From Phanerodontia chrysosporium (taxonomy: Eukaryota > Basidiomycota > Agaricomycetes > Polyporales > Phanerochaetaceae): 64,000 bases of DNA. The notes under the pieces are model-generated. The model had not been told where the DNA came from and searched no databases. It saw nothing but the letters and a program-made list of their open reading frames with translations. Made by a program: the position numbers and the translations under genes. Positions 1 to 8,942 of this stretch are shown here, in pieces. Every line of letters starts with the position of its first letter. The first letter of the stretch is position 1. The stretch lies in NCBI GenBank assembly GCA_001910725.1, contig MJGA01000014.1, positions 620,001-684,000 of the forward strand. The letters are read 5' to 3'.

Positions 1-572
1 CGCCGCCGTGCAGAAGCACGTCCGCCTCGCGAAGGAGGCCGGCAACGGGCGCGGCGTCGACCGCCACATGCTCGGTACGGCGCTGCTCGGCACTGCCATA
101 CAAAAGGACGATGCTGACTGCATGCATGCCCAGGCTTGAAGCTCCTGAACGAACAGCTCGCCAAGGAGGCGAAGAAGAACCCGGAGCAGGACAGCAAGGA
201 CGCACGGCAGGCGCGGCACATCGCACAGACCCTCTTCACGGACCCCGTCTACAAGCGCTCGAGCTATTGGGTGCTGAGCACGTCCGCGATCTGGTCGAAG
301 CACTTTGAGACGTACGGCTGGGGCGAGGTGCGTCTGACCTCATCCTCCGTCGCTGGAACCTCCGCGCTGACGCAGAGCACGAAACGACGCAGGTCGTGCC
401 CGAGGGCTTCGGCGTCGCATACATGACGGGCTTCGACGACTACCTGCAGTACACGATCACCTCGCGGAAGCAGCAGCCGAATCGCGTCTTCTGCTTGCTC
501 ATCGAACGCGCCGCGCTTGACCTGTACGAGCTCTTCGCCGGGCAGCCGTTCGCGCCGCCTGCGAGCCTGTAA
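1..572 (+). CDS. Carnitine O-acyltransferase, C-terminal part (5' truncated by window)
   Basis: The gene enters from the left edge and I read three exons: <1-74, 134-327 and 393-572 (stop TAA). Spliced, they give the conserved GVDRHMLGLKLL segment, then SSYWVLSTSAIWSKHF and the GFGVAYMTGFDDYLQYTITS block that closes the choline/carnitine acyltransferase fold; the protein ends about 20 residues after that. This family moves acetyl or acyl groups between CoA and carnitine, linking peroxisomal and mitochondrial acetyl-CoA pools. The catalytic His lies upstream, outside the window, so acetyl versus longer-chain specificity cannot be judged. Both introns (75-133, 328-392) start GT and end AG and keep frame. 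The last residues (FAPPASL) are not a clear peroxisomal SKL signal. Confidence 0.85.
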
Positions 573-1076
573 CAACTCTTTCCCCATATCGTTCGTAATC
601 AGGACTTGTTACCAGAATAGTGAGCAGGGGAGGGGCTCCTCGCACGGATCGGCACGCACAGAAGGTAGGTTCGTGTCCGGCGTGGCGTGGCGCACCGCGG
701 ACTCGCGCACACAAAACACAGTGCGGGTGCCTGAAGTGGCCAAGGGCTTCGTGGATCGAGAGAGCGATTTCCGTGCATGTCCGTTTTCCGACCCCAAGCC
801 CTGATCGACCCGCCGTCCGCCGCTGCAATAATCGAGCACTACAAGGTTTGCCGCCGCGTCTCCCTCAGCTCAAGCTATTTTCTGCTCTTTCCTTTGATCG
901 CCTCTTGGCACGGTCCGAAGGACAATAAGGCACGCAGCCGTTTCAAGGTGGCTGCGGGACCGCCTGCAGGCCGTTAGCCCCGCCGAGCAGCCCTGCGCCT
1001 CTAGCGGCACCCGTGCGATCTGGCTAACGGAGGGGGTGCGCCTTCGCGTTTCGCGTTTTGTGTGTACGTCCTCTGT
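573..1076. other. Intergenic, no gene seen
   Basis: Between the carnitine acyltransferase stop and the left end of the inverted-repeat element. Overlapping ORFs in several frames look like GC-rich noise; I recognise no protein, RNA or repeat here. Confidence 0.5.
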
Positions 1077-1187
1077 CACAACGGGCAAAACCCTTGTCCA
1101 GTCGTGATCGGTTGAGCGACTGGGCTGCGTGCCCAGTAGCTTGTCCAGTTGCTTGTCCAGTGTCCGTCCAGTAGCGTGTCCAGTCAC
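1077..1187 (+). repeat. Left terminal inverted repeat with subterminal tandem units
   Basis: The first 88 bp match 2007-2094 in reverse complement without a mismatch. From about 1137 the arm contains four or five variants of an 11-12 bp unit (TTGTCCAGT preceded by AGC or TGC). Confidence 0.9.
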
Positions 1188-1983
1188 TTGCCTGGCGTTT
1201 CACCCGTGGGAACTCATCCGTGATTGGCCAACGTGAAGTATTACTCAGCGTACTCCGAGAATGGCACCGACGCACCGCTCTCTGTGGCCGGCTGCCGCCG
1301 TGTGTGTGCACTGCTCTCGGCGATATTTCCAGGCATGAAATGTACTTATCATATAATTATATTTCCTCTTCAGTTTATTTTCATATATCACCAAATGCAA
1401 GCTTGCGAGGGATTTGGTCAATTGTGCTGGAGACAAGCTTGTGACGTCAGATAGACGCAGCGTCGGGCGCTCGCAACGACGCGCGCAGCGGCAAAGGGTG
1501 AGCAATATTTCTGCTCATGGCAGCCGTTAGATCGCGAGTGAAGTACCAACATACTTTCCACATAAATCAAATCATTACACTCTGGCTTCATTGCAAAGTC
1601 ATGTCTCATAGGCTAGTGTATGCATGTCCAGGTCAAGAGCGGACGCGACGGTGCCAAGAGTAATGTTGGCGTTCTTCACACAAGTACCTAGCACACCTAG
1701 CCTACCTAGGCGTGCCCTACTGAGGCGCAGCTAGGTATGTGCAAGCGCCCATTATCCACGTGTAGTAAAAACGATATGTCTTCAGAAATGGCAGGAATAA
1801 GTCCCGTATCCAGCTAATCGTGGGACTTAGCGGAGACAGAACAGATGCAAAACAGGTGTATTAAAAGTAGTTACAACTTATCTGAAGCGTTTGGATAAGG
1901 TGCGTTGGCGCCGGCGCTGCCGGTATGCAGTGGAGCAAGCCGGTGTGTTTGCAATTTTCTTGCCGGTTGACGTCATCACACTG

Positions 1984-2094
1984 CGACTGGACAAGCTACT
2001 GGACAAGACACTGGACAAGCAACTGGACAAGCTACTGGGCACGCAGCCCAGTCGCTCAACCGATCACGACTGGACAAGGGTTTTGCCCGTTGTG
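1984..2094 (-). repeat. Right terminal inverted repeat with subterminal tandem units
   Basis: Mirror copy of the left arm. The unit ACTGGACAAGC is repeated five times between about 1985 and 2040, followed by a unique part that ends in CCCGTTGTG at 2094. Confidence 0.9.
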
Positions 2095-2169
2095 TGTGTG
2101 TCTTGGGGCCTCAACCTGCGGTGGCCATGCGAGCTCGAGTGGTGCAAGCGGAGGCTTTCCTCACGGGGC

Positions 2170-2177
2170 CATAAAAA
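2170..2177 (+). promoter_or_regulatory. TATA-like box of pheromone gene 1
   Basis: CATAAAAA lies 108 bp before the ATG at 2285 and only about 75 bp after the right end of the transposon, so the element sits at the edge of this core promoter. Confidence 0.45.
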
Positions 2178-2284
2178 CACGCCCTTACAGCAGCCATGCC
2201 TCCATCGCAGCGCCTCGTTCCCCGCGCGACCACGATCCCGCTCTACGCACGAGAACAACACCCCACGCCAGATCGCAGAGCAAC

Positions 2285-2404
2285 ATGGACGCGTACACCA
2301 CGATCGCCCTCGCGCCCGCTGTCCCCGAGGAGGGCACGCCCGTCGACTTCGAGGGCGGCGGCGGCCCGCCGACGAACCCCGGCGGTTCCTGCGTCATCGC
2401 CTAG
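2285..2404 (+). CDS. Mating-type pheromone precursor 1 (CaaX: CVIA)
   Basis: A 39-residue intact, intronless ORF that starts MDAYTTIALAPAV and ends GGSCVIA then stop. The C-terminal C-aliphatic-aliphatic-A box is the farnesylation, proteolysis and carboxymethylation signal of basidiomycete lipopeptide pheromones, which are read by STE3-type receptors of the B mating-type locus. The precursor length (basidiomycete precursors are mostly 35-75 aa), the MDxF/Y start and the acidic residues before the peptide all fit. By comparison with pheromone 2, where D-x-E-G-G is shared, the N-terminal cut may lie near DFE, giving a mature peptide of about 12-13 residues ending in the modified Cys; that cut site is inference. 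The start codon context is AACATGGAC. A longer in-frame reading from 1925 would run through the transposon and is rejected. The next gene, an EI24-like protein, converges on it from the right. Confidence 0.88.
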   Translation: MDAYTTIALAPAVPEEGTPVDFEGGGGPPTNPGGSCVIA

Positions 2405-2764
2405 TTGGGCTGCGTATTTTTATTTTATTTTGGCGTTTGCTCTGCATTATGACGACTTGGTGCGCCGCCCCGAGCGACTCCCGTGCCCATGTTCCGGCGA
2501 GAGCTGATACTTCTGGCTCTAGAACACCTTTCGTTCGCGTGCGCTCAAGCCGCAGTACATTATTCTTTCGGTTTTTCTACGATAGTTTGGCGCGTCGGGT
2601 CCGGCGCTACAGAAGGCTGTTGCAGGGGTGGCTATTGTACGATGAGGACTTACGGACAATGAGGCGAGGCTCCGATGTTGGACAGCGAATGCACATTTCA
2701 ATGAGAATAATGTGGCGAGAAAATGTCCTTGGTTTGGATACAGTACAGTGGGTACAGGCGCAGA
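2405..2764. other. Intergenic between convergent genes
   Basis: Holds the presumed 3' ends of pheromone gene 1 and of the minus-strand EI24-like gene. A T-rich stretch starts just after the pheromone stop (about 2417-2433). No further gene is seen. Confidence 0.5.
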
Positions 2765-3717
2765 CTACTTGCTCTTCGCACTCTCGCCATTGGGCTCGAT
2801 GATGTTGGAGTGTGCCTCCATGTTAGCAGCCCATAGTGCGGCGCCGACGGTGTTCGTGAAGGTGAAGACGAGACCGACGATGGGATGAAGTTGAAGAGGA
2901 GCGCCGCAACGCCAAACCTGCGGGAGCGCGTCAGCCTGCGATACTTCGACGTCCTCCACTTTGGAAACTTACGCGGTGTACTCCGGGCGGTGTCGCTCGA
3001 CGAAACTCTTGCGAGTCGCCGCATCAAGGCCCTTGAGCTGGAAGTAGCGTGCATGCCAGCCGGGGCCCGCGCGGTGGCCGTTGAGAGCGAGGAACGAGAC
3101 GGTGCCGATGACAGGGACGGCGTTGAGCGGGAGTGTGAGGAGGTAGCGCACGATGCCGTCGCGCGAGAGCGCCTGGAGCGGGCGCAGGAGCGCGTGGCGG
3201 CCCTCGGCGGCGGCGGAGGCACGCGTCTTGCCCTGCTGCACGAGCGCGCGCGCGCCTGCGTCGACGAGCGTCTGGTCAAACACCTGCTGCAGCGCAGGCT
3301 CGAGGAAGAGCGGCTTCGCGAGGAAGGAGAGCAGGAAGATGGACTCTGCGCCGAGCAGGAACAGCGCGAGTATGGGGCCGAGCGGGCCCGTGAAGAGCGA
3401 GAGGAAGGCCGCCTGCGGGACGTAGGTGAAGAACGCGAGGACGGCGAAGAGCAGAGCGGACGAGCCGAGAGACTTGAGGAGGGTCCCTCGCACCGAGAGT
3501 ATCACATGAGGGTCTGCAAGAGTCCTGGTAAGCACTCTGAGGCCCCGCGGGAGCGTAAGCGTGACGTACGTGTTACGGCGTATAGGAGACCTCGTATTGG
3601 CCAGAGCCAGGCAAAAGACGTTAGGGCTGCACCGGCGTTTGTAGCAATTGTCGTTGCCTCGGACTTGAGCTCGTCGACGAGACTAGAATGGCGTGAGTTG
3701 CTGTTCGGTGCAGACAT
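2765..3717 (-). CDS. EI24 / outer-spore-wall (LDS, RRT8) family membrane protein, one frameshift
   Basis: Three exons on the minus strand: 3717-3570, 3513-2973 and 2917-2765. The protein starts MSAPNSNSRHSSLVDELK, has the GLLYAV...HPHVILSVRG entry typical of the family, two long hydrophobic spans (SSALLFAVLAFFTYVPQ and LGPILALFLLGAESIFLL), a third (YLLTLPLNAVPVIGTVSFLAL) and the signature C-terminal block FGVAALLFNFIP / IVGLVFTFTNTVGAALWAA. Yeast relatives act in lipid-droplet and spore-wall biology. The last block is split between two frames: one base is missing in the G-run at 2882-2884 (minus-strand ATCCCATC where ATCCCCATC would join FIP to IVGL). I take this as an assembly error rather than gene death. 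Donor and acceptor sites for both introns are GT/AG and preserve frame. It lies between two pheromone genes, but nothing links it to mating. Confidence 0.8.
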
Positions 3718-5052
3718 GGTGGTGGTGGTCGAGGTGCAAGTGTTGTGCTCCTCGCCCTTGAGCCACGTCGACGCCACGTCCTTCAACGCAGTATGACGTC
3801 ACCGTCTCGCTGCCCCTGGTGCCAGGTCCACGACGACGATACCCATGGGGCTAGTGTCAAATGTCACCAAGATATTCGGGATGTTGCTAAGCGAACGTAT
3901 CGCGAGCGAGCCAGAGCCGTTCGGCGTGGGTTACAGGTCTCGGGCTCCATCTTCTGCAGATCGTGGAAGAGCGGATCTGCATGGCAGTGCAAGGCTGGGA
4001 TGGACCCTTGTCGGTAGCCGGGCACATTTGTGTAGAAGTTATGAGCTGTCATGTCTGCTAGCGAGTGTGTCAAGCAAGCTCCGGATCAGCTAGCGCTATC
4101 AGGATGGCTGAAGCTCGTCGATACGCCGCCGCAGTATCCGGAAACAGAGCTCGTTAAATATTACACGTTGGGAATGTGGTGACGATTCAGTCTGGCTCAA
4201 GTTAGAGACGAAAACTCCATCCGCGACGAGGACTCGAACCACGGTCGGTGAAGCAAAAATAGAGGAGCGGACCGAGTTCCTGGGGCAGCGGGACCTCATT
4301 TGGACAGCGCCACCAGGCCGGCGGCTATCACGCTATTGTCTTGCGGCCGGATTTGGCAAGTCTGGACATGTGTTTGCCGCACGGTCTTCCCAAGACACTC
4401 GCTAGACGGAAATGAGACACTCTTAGTGCGATGCGATGCTTCCGCCTAGCTCGACACAGAATCGTCCCTTTTCCCATCTTTTTGTCTCGCCATCGCCGCT
4501 AGGATCTGTTCGCAAGGACGCGGAGCTCCCTGAACTTTGCTCTGGCAAGGCGCTGGGAAAGGAGCGGCAGCGCTCTGGGACCGCCAGAAATTCCCGCGCC
4601 CCCGCCGGCGTCCTGGGTGGACCGCGCAACGGCTCCGAACTGTCAGACAGCGGTGACGGCCGCCGTAATCCACAGGGTTGTCAGAAAGCCGACCGAGAGG
4701 TGCGAGCTGAGACGCACCGGAGAGCACTGACAATAACACCGCGTCATGCCCGTCCGAGAGCGGGGGGCGTGACATTGCCCTTGGCGCCCGCGCTCCGCAT
4801 TGCAAACACAATTAGAGCACAGACAGGATAGGCGCACCGAGATCTGGCTTATTGTGATGCGTGCGCGATGCGACACTACTTTGCTGGTGCGCGCGCGCGG
4901 AGGCAAATGTTCAAGCTTGTTATAAGACGAGACTCCAGCTGCGACTTGAACGTCAAGGAGAGAAAAGTGCTCAACCTCCTGCGCCTGTCCTGCGCCCTCT
5001 GCGCCCTCTACCATCGTCTGCGCCCCTACCACCACGAGCAGAAGAGAACCCA
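3718..5052. other. Intergenic, promoter side of pheromone gene 2
   Basis: About 1.3 kb without a recognisable gene. Open frames on both strands (for example 4436-4831 plus and 4446-4811 minus) have no known motif and overlap each other. It contains the upstream regions of the EI24-like gene and of pheromone gene 2. Confidence 0.5.
4921..4927 (+). promoter_or_regulatory. TATA box of pheromone gene 2
   Basis: TATAAGA, 132 bp before the ATG at 5053. The spacing is similar to that in pheromone gene 1 (115 bp), which suggests comparable leaders. Confidence 0.45.
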
Positions 5053-5163
5053 ATGGACGCCTTCGCACCCCTCGCAGAGCCGTTCCCCGCCGACCAGGTC
5101 CCGCGCGACGCCGAGGGCGGGAGCACAAGCCAGAACAACGGCGCGAGCTGCGTCATTGCATAG
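5053..5163 (+). CDS. Mating-type pheromone precursor 2 (CaaX: CVIA)
   Basis: A 36-residue intact ORF without intron. It starts MDAFAPLAEPFPADQ and ends NNGASCVIA. Like precursor 1 it has the MDA[F/Y] start, a Pro/Ala-rich pro-region and D-x-E-G-G about 13 residues before the CaaX cysteine, so the two seem to share a processing rule while their presumed mature parts differ (GGSTSQNNGASC here, GGGGPPTNPGGSC in gene 1). Distinct mature peptides from tandem genes are the normal state of B mating loci, where each peptide may activate different receptors. Farnesylation and export by an ABC transporter are family knowledge, not visible here. The longer frames from 4861 and 4868 are only 5' extensions and lack the conserved start. 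Confidence 0.87.
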   Translation: MDAFAPLAEPFPADQVPRDAEGGSTSQNNGASCVIA

Positions 5164-5552
5164 CTAGCTGAGGTATGCCCCGTCCCCCACGCGCACGCGC
5201 GGCGCTGCATCGCAGAGGCTGACCCACAGGCACTCACAGCCCCCACGCACGCAAAAGTCACGACCCCGCAACGACCCCGCATCACTTCGACATTCCTACG
5301 CCCGCGTTTTTCTTCGTTCTCCCGGCGCCCGCGCGCACAGCGCCGCCGGCCTTCGTTTATTCGGCACTTGGCGTTTATCGTTATACCTCGCCCTGTTATT
5401 CGTTCGTTCGTTCGTTCCTTTGACGACTTTGTACCACCATTCGTGCGACGTCCATCCCGCACGCGCTCCACACGCATTTATCTGTACTTTTACGCAACAC
5501 AACCACCACCACGCTCTTCGGCGCCGGCCGGCACGCAAGACGAGGAGAGGCA

Positions 5553-5564
5553 GGGGGGGGGGGG
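5553..5564 (+). repeat. Poly-G tract (12 bases)
   Basis: Twelve consecutive G in a purine-rich stretch. The length is uncertain given the homopolymer errors suspected elsewhere in the window. Confidence 0.8.
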
Positions 5565-5711
5565 AAGAGGAGGAGAGAGAATGCCCGGGACGGAGAAACA
5601 GAAAAGGATGAAAGTAGCATAGCACCGCACTGTACGCTGCCGCCTGCGGCCATTAATCGCACCCAGGGTGACCCCATGAGAGACTTACCCCCGTCCGCCG
5701 CGCCCGCTCAC

Positions 5712-5719
5712 ATATATAC
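5712..5719 (+). promoter_or_regulatory. TATA-like box of pheromone gene 3
   Basis: ATATATAC, 42 bp before the ATG at 5754 and about 90 bp before the conserved DTF start at 5804. The second distance is closer to the spacing seen at pheromone genes 1 and 2. Confidence 0.4.
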
Positions 5720-5753
5720 CGGCGCGCCGCGGGGCACGTCGTACGCATACAGC

Positions 5754-5929
5754 ATGGAGCCCCCGCGCACGCCTCCAGCGGCGGCGGCGGCGGCAGCAGC
5801 AGCGACACCTTTGACCGCCTCGGGACGCTCGCGGAGCCGGTCCCGGGCGACGCGCACCTGCAGGCGCACGGCGCGCAGCTGCAGGAATGGGAGCCGATGG
5901 AGCTGCACACGATATGCATCGTTGCCTGA
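5754..5929 (+). pseudogene. Third pheromone precursor (CaaX: CIVA), reading frame broken
   Basis: Frame 2 encodes DTFDRLGTLAEPVPGDAHLQ and continues to MELHTICIVA-stop, a third CaaX end (Cys codon at 5915-5917). No ATG opens this frame before 5897. The upstream ATG at 5754 (MEPPRTPP) is in a different frame; one extra C in the C-run 5760-5764 would join it to the CaaX frame through a Ser/Gly tract of a GGC/AGC trinucleotide repeat (5777-5803). A second explanation is loss of an ATG at 5801-5803, now AGC at the end of that repeat: the residues that follow (D-T-F) match the MDAF/MDAY start of the other two precursors. Either it is a true pseudogene, or the missing C is the same artefact that breaks many genes here. 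A third precursor would be normal for a B mating locus. Confidence 0.6.
5777..5803 (+). repeat. GGC/AGC trinucleotide repeat inside pheromone 3
   Basis: AGC, six GGC and three AGC units encode Ser/Gly in the pheromone frame and Ala in the frame of the upstream ATG. Length change here cannot shift frame, but it could have eroded a start codon. Confidence 0.8.
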
Positions 5930-6303
5930 CCGCGTCTGCGGGCCTACGGGGCGGCGGCGCGTTGTGCTGTGAGTGGTGTGTGGGTGCCGACTGGCAGTGC
6001 GCCTGTAGACTGACGGAGGGGAGGTCAGGCGAGTCGCGCCGGGGGAGGACGAGAGAACGCACCTGCCAGGCTTCTGTCTGCCATCGAGAGGAGTTTCTCA
6101 GCGTAGACACAGGGTCATAGAGACACCCACCCAACCATGCAGATCACCACAAACGTGTCATTAATATAGCAATTAACGGGGCAATGAAGTACTACACGAT
6201 AGCAAGCAAACAAACGGGGCATATCCAGAAAGAAAGGTCTAGCGTGAAACAAAAAGAGACGTGAGATGGGAGCACCTGTTTACGCAGCGGGGGCAAGCGG
6301 GAC
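5930..6303. other. Intergenic, no gene seen
   Basis: 3' side of pheromone 3 and of the minus-strand DnaJ gene. No recognisable feature. Confidence 0.5.
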
Positions 6304-8474
6304 TCAGGCAGCGGCTGCCTTCTCCTTGTCCGCCTCGACGGCCGGCGCCGACGTGGCGCCGTGCACCGAGGCGTGCTTGCGCGCCTTCTCGGCCGCCTTC
6401 GCCTGTGCGCGCAGCTGGTGGTGTTTCGACTTGCCGGCGGCGGCCTCGGCGACCATCCTGGTGGTATGACAATGAGCATGGGGTGGGGGTGTCCATGGCT
6501 GCGCAGCGTACCTCTCGAGCTCGCGGCGCTCCTCGTCCGTCTCGTCCGGCTGCGTGCTCTTGAATATTGCGCCGATGATCATGAGCCCCTGCGACGATGG
6601 TCAGTCAAGGATGACTCGCGATGACTACTTGGAGGCTGACCTTTGCTCTCAGGTAGAGCTCTTGCTCGCTGACTGTCGGGTCTTTGAGGACCTTATCGCA
6701 GACCTGGCGAGAATGCTAAGCAACGATGGAGTGAGCCTGACCACAGGAGTACGCACCTCGCGCAGCACGTTCACAACCTCGAAGCGGGTGCCTCGCCAGG
6801 AAGCAAGCATAATCTGGTGGGTATATGCGTCAGAAGTAAAACCTACGTCCTTGGCCAAACAGCTGACGTACGCGTCCTGTGATGTCCTCTTCCAGGGCAC
6901 GGAGCTCTTCTTCGGCGACCTCACCGCGCTCCTGCATCTTCTCCATTTCCTGCGGGCGGTCAGGAACAGCGTTGTTAGTCAGGCATAAAGACGACGTACG
7001 TTCATCATCTGCTGTACCCCAATACTGCGCGGAATGTCAGCATATATGTGACACCAGTATACGTCAGAACGCACGCGCTGCCGATGACGCCCCATGTCTC
7101 CTTCGCCATGGCACCCTTCTCCTTTAAACGGGAGAAGAATCCTGGACTGATCGCAGGTGATGCGTGAGCAAATGCGCGTGGGGAGGGCCGGGAAGCAAGG
7201 CTCACATGCCGAGGAACTTTTTGGACTTCATGAACGTCGTCGCTTTCATCATGTACACGTTGCCGATTGTATGCAGCAGCTGAACGCACGGGCATCAGTC
7301 ACGAGATCGACCATTTTTGCATAAAGTAGACGCACCTCGACGCCGAAGCTCTCGAGTTTCATATCGTCCGCCTCCTGCTTCATTTTGGCCTCGAACGCGC
7401 GTGTCTCGGGGTCATCCTTGTCGCCAGGACGCTTGGCGTGCACGAACGGGCGCAGGCGGTCAACGAGCTTGCGCGTGAGCGTCTCGATACGCTCCTCCAT
7501 GTTCTTGCGCCGCTCGTCCTCGAGTTCCTGCAGCTTCTTTTTCTGCTCCGGTGTGATCTTGCTCTTCTTCTTCGCCTCGCGTTCCTTCGGCCCCGGCGAC
7601 GCGAGGTGCTTCTGCTCGCTCTCGGGCGTCGGCAAAGGCGAGACCGCCGTGCTCCCGTTCGTGTGTACACTGTCAGTGTGCGCCGACGCGGGGGACGTTG
7701 TAGCAGCTGGTGGCGGGGACGGTGCGGTGGGCATAGCGCCTTGCGGTGGCGACGTCGCGGACGGCGACGCAGGCCCGCGACCCTCATTCAGCTCGCGCTC
7801 GATCTCGGCCTTTTCCTCCTCAGACATCATCGTTGTTGCGACAGACGTCATCTCTTTCATGAGCGAGATCTCGCCAATCTGTACCATACGGCCAAAGCAA
7901 GCTTGAGCATGCATGGTGTATGTTGCGGGGGCGTGTAACTCACGTAGTCCCTGAACCGCTCGCCACCAAAGACGTTCGCGAAGAAGCCCGCCGCGTCCTC
8001 CATATTGAGCCCACCCTCCTTGTCGACCATCTTCGAGCCATTGCGGTCGTACACTGCACGCAGATTCTGTGTGGCGGGTAGCTCAGCAAGCGCTCCAAGG
8101 GCAGAGGGCTGATGGGCATCTCACTGGGTCAGAGAGCACCTGGTAGGCTTTGCTACTCAATACATGAGACTACCGAGCTGGGATACGTCCCAAATGCACC
8201 CACCTGATCTCCTTGAACTTTTCCTCCGCTTCAGGCGATGGATTCTTGTCGGGATGGTACTATAATGGTTCGAGACGACGTGAGGACAATGAGAGCAGCT
8301 CCGGGGGACAGGAAATAACCTTAATAGCCTGCTTGCGGTAGGCTTTCTTCAAATCGGTGTCGTTCACATCTGTAGGAACCCCCAACTGTGCCACAAATGT
8401 GAGACTTTCCGTCCGACTTGGGGCTCAAGGGACCGGCGCACCAAGTCGTAGTATTCCGTTTCAACCGGAGCCAT
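6304..8474 (-). CDS. DnaJ-X domain co-chaperone (Caj1/Djp1 type)
   Basis: Many-exon minus-strand gene. Exon 1 starts at 8474 (MAPVETEYYDL) and splices to LGVPTDVNDTDLKKAYRKQA, then to YHPDKNPSPEAEEKFKEI, so helix II/III with the HPD motif needed to stimulate Hsp70 is intact. The J domain closes with VLSDP-NLRAVYDRNG. The DnaJ-X domain follows: MEDAAGFFANVFGGERFRDY / IGEISLMKEMTS and a charged linker rich in Lys/Glu, typical of Caj1 and Djp1, which help import of peroxisomal proteins or act at membranes. A Ser/Pro/Ala stretch with a KKKSKITPEQKKKLQ coiled segment precedes the C-terminal half, which ends in an Ala/Lys-rich tail (last exon 6457-6304). Several internal exon borders between 6550 and 7350 are tentative. 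No frameshift is needed. Confidence 0.82.
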
Positions 8475-8942
8475 TGCGACAGTTGGATGACACCGGGGGT
8501 ATTAAGATCAATTACTGCAGGTAAAGGAGGGGTAAAAATCGAGAGAGATGAGTATGACAGAGGAGTAACGATTCAAGCTGCGAATCTCTGGTCGTAGCTG
8601 CGCGGAAGTAGCCGCCCAAGACTGAGCGTACGAAATCACGCTTACACACACCAACATGGGCCACAATGACAACATTGTGCATTGATTCACAAAGCTACCA
8701 TAGATACTGCAGAAGGATGAAATAGTGTGAGGCAATAAAGATATCGAGTGAGGTAGGTAGGGAAATTGTACGAATGTGTGCGGGTCGTGTGCAGTATAGT
8801 GTAGTGTGAAGAATGCGGAGATGAAGGCTGTATACGTTACGATACACAAGATGCAAATAGAGTGGGGTCTACCAGACAGAAACCGAAGAAACAATGCGAG
8901 AGGACTTCAACCAGGGAATGATACAAATCGATGGGGGGCGGA
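8475..8942. other. Intergenic between two minus-strand genes
   Basis: Promoter of the DnaJ gene and 3' region of the next gene. AT-rich relative to its neighbours. The long minus frame 8508-8894 is hydrophobic, but it has no conserved motif and no clear start. Confidence 0.45.

Larger units (their letters stand above)
1077..2094. mobile_element. Non-autonomous DNA transposon (CACTA/CMC-like MITE), 1,018 bp
   Basis: The two ends are perfect inverted repeats of 88 bp (1077-1164 and 2007-2094), with imperfect similarity for about 20 bp further in. The termini read CACAACGGG...CCCGTTGTG and the arms carry a tandem motif built on GTCCAGT-GCTT, the kind of subterminal repeat array known from CACTA (En/Spm, CMC) elements. 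The trinucleotide TGT lies directly outside both ends (1074-1076 and 2095-2097), matching the 3 bp target duplication of that superfamily, although the right flank is a TG-rich run, so the duplication is weak evidence. The interior (about 1165-2006) has no transposase or other coding frame. Identical arms suggest recent movement. Family assignment is inference. Confidence 0.75.
5164..5753. other. Intergenic with simple repeats
   Basis: Lies between pheromone 2 and the broken pheromone 3. It holds a (TTCG)n tract at about 5398-5417 and a 12-base poly-G tract at 5553-5564. ORFs here are GC-rich noise. Confidence 0.5.

Noticed and set aside
1891..2802. 303-codon plus frame across the transposon arm and pheromone 1
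   Set aside because: It runs through the inverted repeat and overlaps the pheromone ORF in another frame; no motif, so a chance GC-rich frame.
4200..4300. A possible minus-strand tRNA (GTGGTTCGAGTCC resembles a T-loop)
   Set aside because: The putative T-stem arms do not pair and no acceptor stem or anticodon arm can be drawn.
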